From NCBI GenBank assembly GCA_965208025.1, contig OZ242302.1, positions 1,054,001 to 1,118,000 on the forward strand: a stretch of 64,000 nucleotides of DNA, read 5' to 3'. The stretch is from Bin80 sp965208025. GTDB lineage: Bacteria; Bacteroidota; Rhodothermia; Rhodothermales; Bin80. The notes under the pieces were generated by a model. That model had not been told where the DNA came from. It was given only the letters and a program-made list of their open reading frames with translations, and did no database searches. Below, in pieces: positions 62,901-64,000 of the stretch. How positions within the stretch are numbered: position 1 is the stretch's first letter; every line of letters begins with the position of its first letter. The translations under genes were made by a program, and so were the position numbers.

Positions 62901-64000
62901 CTGTTTGTTCTACAGCGACCCACAGACCTGCTTCTTCGGTGTCCGTTGCAGAAGTCCGATATTGAACACTGTACCCCGTAACCTCAGATCCACTCGTTTC
63001 CGTGGGAGGAGACCAAGTCACCGACAGTTCATTCGGGGAAACCACCGTGATAGCAAGATCCAGGGGTTCCGAGGTAACGCCGATCGTCAGCGTCGTGAAT
63101 GTTTGGGACGCAAAGGGGCCTTCTCCCACCGAGTTGACCGCAGCAACTTGCACATTGTACACCGTCTGCGCCACTAAATCAGATAGCGTGGCACTGGTCG
63201 TCTCGTGGTCACTGAAGACCCAATCTCCTGGATCGGTATTCGGTTCGGCACCATCGGCATTTGCCAAGCGATAGCCAACCCGATAGCCCGTCACGGCGGA
63301 TCCCCCATTGTCATCGGAAGAGAGTTCTGTCCAAGCCAGCTCTGCCCCGGTATGGGAAATAGATGAAACCTCAAGCCCACCCGGTGAGCTGGTTGGAACC
63401 GTGGCAGGATTCGTGACCCCGACTGCACTTGGAGAGTACTCCCCATCTCCAATACTGTTGTTCGCGGCAATCTGGATATCATACGATGTACCAGCACTCA
63501 GTTCGGGAAGCGTAAGTTGTAAACTTGCTGAACTTTCAATCTCAATGACAGATGCCCAATCCCCAGGCTGTGCTCCTGCCGTATTGGGATCACTATCCGT
63601 CAAACGATAACGGAGTTTGTACAGCAGGATCGGCTGGCCCCCAGTAATCTCGGGAGCCTCCCAGAAAACGGTCAGTTCCGTAGGGGAAGGGGAGGTAATC
63701 TGAAGGCTCGTCGGGATCCCAGGAGCAGAGGATGTGGTCGTTACAGTTTGCGATACGAATCCACCAGAACCGACGACATTGCGTGCTGCAACGCGCACAT
63801 CGTAGGAGGTACCAGTCAAGAGATCCGTAATGGTGGCCGTTGTACCCGAGGACGTGGCATCGGACCAAGTAGTGGACGCAGGAGCATCCGTGAGCCGGTA
63901 CTCAACCAAATAACCTGAGATTGGACTCCCGCCGATCTGTGCGGGAGCCTCCCAGGAAACCGATAAGCTGTTGGGGCCGGTCACTTGAACCTCCAAGTTT
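59968..64000 (-). CDS. Giant secreted fibronectin-III protein with T9SS sorting domain (partial)
   Basis: At least 1342 residues; the gene extends beyond the right edge (the TTG at 63996 is not a real start, as it lies within an FN3 repeat). Ten FN3 repeats of about 95-105 residues can be counted, each with an LSVSWEAP-type first strand and a GTSYDVRVAAxN-type penultimate strand. Then come a helix plus a short LRR-like segment (LTGLIELRIDENNLDGTLPG), a putative Ig/He_PIG-type domain (LPSGLVFDASGPHISGIP) and the C-terminal type IX sorting domain (NYPNPFNPSTSILVDLPTAA to GRMTLMK). It is exported by T9SS, probably surface-bound, and likely adhesive. Followed by a hairpin terminator. Confidence 0.92.
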   Translation of the reverse strand, partial: NLEVQVTGPNSLSVSWEAPAQIGGSPISGYLVEYRLTDAPASTTWSDATSSGTTATITDLLTGTSYDVRVAARNVVGSGGFVSQTVTTTSSAPGIPTSLQITSPSPTELTVFWEAPEITGGQPILLYKLRYRLTDSDPNTAGAQPGDWASVIEIESSASLQLTLPELSAGTSYDIQIAANNSIGDGEYSPSAVGVTNPATVPTSSPGGLEVSSISHTGAELAWTELSSDDNGGSAVTGYRVGYRLANADGAEPNTDPGDWVFSDHETTSATLSDLVAQTVYNVQVAAVNSVGEGPFASQTFTTLTIGVTSEPLDLAITVVSPNELSVTWSPPTETSGSEVTGYSVQYRTSATDTEEAGLWVAVEQTGTETSASIEGLIVGTAYDVQVAAINSAGIGPYAVASATTTGEISRPGTPLNVTLTSLSPTEVRVTWTRPTKTGGLALRSYTIEYAPTNAPADSDPLTLTRRAGTTEVILTGLMVGTEYQVRIAAVNALGAGEFESGTVTTESATAPSPPRALIVTGTSTTELEVSWTAPVDEGGIPILRYQIDYRVSDEDETLTGRQPGDWEEESSERTTMLIQNLASGTSYDVRVAAVNADFTGSFVQSTGQTMDETGLPEAPSSLMLTVLSTTSIQATWTAPSSGPDVTGYRVEYRGDESSGTWQQIAHTGLSTEATITDLLAGKTYQVRVAGLLDTEHGAFVQESATTQANLPSVPENLVVCGSSDDALRLSWDVPFDNGGAPVTSYEIGYRIGTNPWSTWTRRETGLEETIRELSASTLYEVRVAAVNRAGTGSYTTGFASTQASAQPNALLTLTVCGQSTTELDVFWATSTSGRGKTSQASNSTLTDVYELYYKGLSASDWEQVPNLADEGYARIYDLSPGIIYDVELRYFVDDVETTTYSGAASTQDATIPSVPLDFLIQPNADSNLELSWQSPERDGGVEILRYEVRYRESDEDRQLEGFQPSEWMQNNVPSNEATLNELLPGTVYEVQVAATNEIGTGPYATLSAITTPSAELEKDWQALKNIYEETEGTQWTAQENWSIADSELPQIQELDAWNGVEVFRGRVTELNLSGVGMLGTLPETVGDLTGLIELRIDENNLDGTLPGEMTNLERLEILHFDGQSLCAPIYDKFQNWLQTVSEVMGANCEDAFTLTGTVQDQTYTVSQPIEQLNLPKALGGQSPYMYTLTPELPSGLVFDASGPHISGIPQEPSASITYTFTATDNAGTAVSTNFTIEVLGTTSAETGHAVTEFALIGNYPNPFNPSTSILVDLPTAADLSVEVFNLLGQRVHMEEFVGVSAGPSRSLMLEVPNLPSGVYIYRVVASLDAGIQLAKGRMTLMK

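Overview
The window looks like a chromosomal segment of a Bacteroidota-superphylum bacterium, most likely Rhodothermota/Balneolota-like. The evidence is a T9SS-type C-terminal sorting domain with the YPNPFNPST signature on a giant fibronectin-type-III protein, a PorZ-like propeller protein, a bacillithiol deacetylase (BshB1), a DUF4105/Lnb-type lipoprotein acyltransferase, and many genes without a clear Shine-Dalgarno. This is inference from gene families; there is no rRNA in the window. Coding density is moderate, with several 0.4-1 kb stretches that hold no recognisable gene, plus IS remnants and pseudogenes. This suggests a genome that is partly decaying.

Layout. 1-4.9 kb is an accessory patch: the end of a MoeB/MoeZ-rhodanese gene, two internally deleted copies of an IS1634-like element, a frameshifted IS630 element, an HNH gene cut by that IS630, and a perfect 118-bp duplicate of the end of the neighbouring carbamoyltransferase gene. 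4.9-12.8 kb is a tight minus-strand operon plsC-htrA-aroC-valS-carbamoyltransferase. 12.9-24.5 kb holds a glycosyltransferase, a thioredoxin lipoprotein, a nitrilase, prmC, an ISL3 fragment, a ZIP-like membrane protein, a GATase, NhaC, a thioredoxin-like protein and two paralogous glycine-rich envelope proteins, separated by long non-coding gaps. 24.9-39.9 kb is dense minus-strand housekeeping: a TPR/periplasmic-binding protein-bamD-nadD-PhoU-like run, then leuS-bshB1-efp-accB-accC-gcvH-guaA, and hrcA-grpE-dnaJ. 40-50 kb holds sppA, the overlapping pair nth-gpmI, the Lnb-like gene running antisense into tRNA-Glu, tRNA-His, a small lipoprotein, and ribH overlapping porZ.

50-59.1 kb is a second accessory region and the most informative part. 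It holds an orphan AAA/DUF4143 ATPase, an IS21 remnant, and what I reconstruct as a dead restriction-modification locus. That locus has a beta-class DNA methyltransferase killed by a Trp-to-stop change and a frameshift. Downstream is a fused PD-(D/E)xK nuclease/N6-adenine methylase (type IIG-like) split by a 2.8-kb IS21-family element with a TTAG target duplication, and carrying its own Trp-to-stop change. The IS21 element has unusually long arrays of terminal repeats (about 12 units) and a frameshifted istA. The window ends in the giant secreted FN3 protein (partial), followed by a GC-rich hairpin terminator.

How the genes fit together. The housekeeping runs cover translation (valS, leuS, efp, prmC, tRNAs), fatty-acid and phospholipid synthesis (accB, accC, plsC), nucleotide and cofactor synthesis (guaA, nadD, ribH, aroC), heat shock (hrcA-grpE-dnaJ), redox (bacillithiol, thioredoxins) and envelope biogenesis (bamD, htrA, sppA, Lnb, PorZ). 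I found no intact novel system. The strongest second-look items are the fossil type IIG locus, the IS21 terminal arrays, the zinc-ribbon-like extension of Nth, the hrcA gene without a normal start codon, and the lnb/tRNA overlap.
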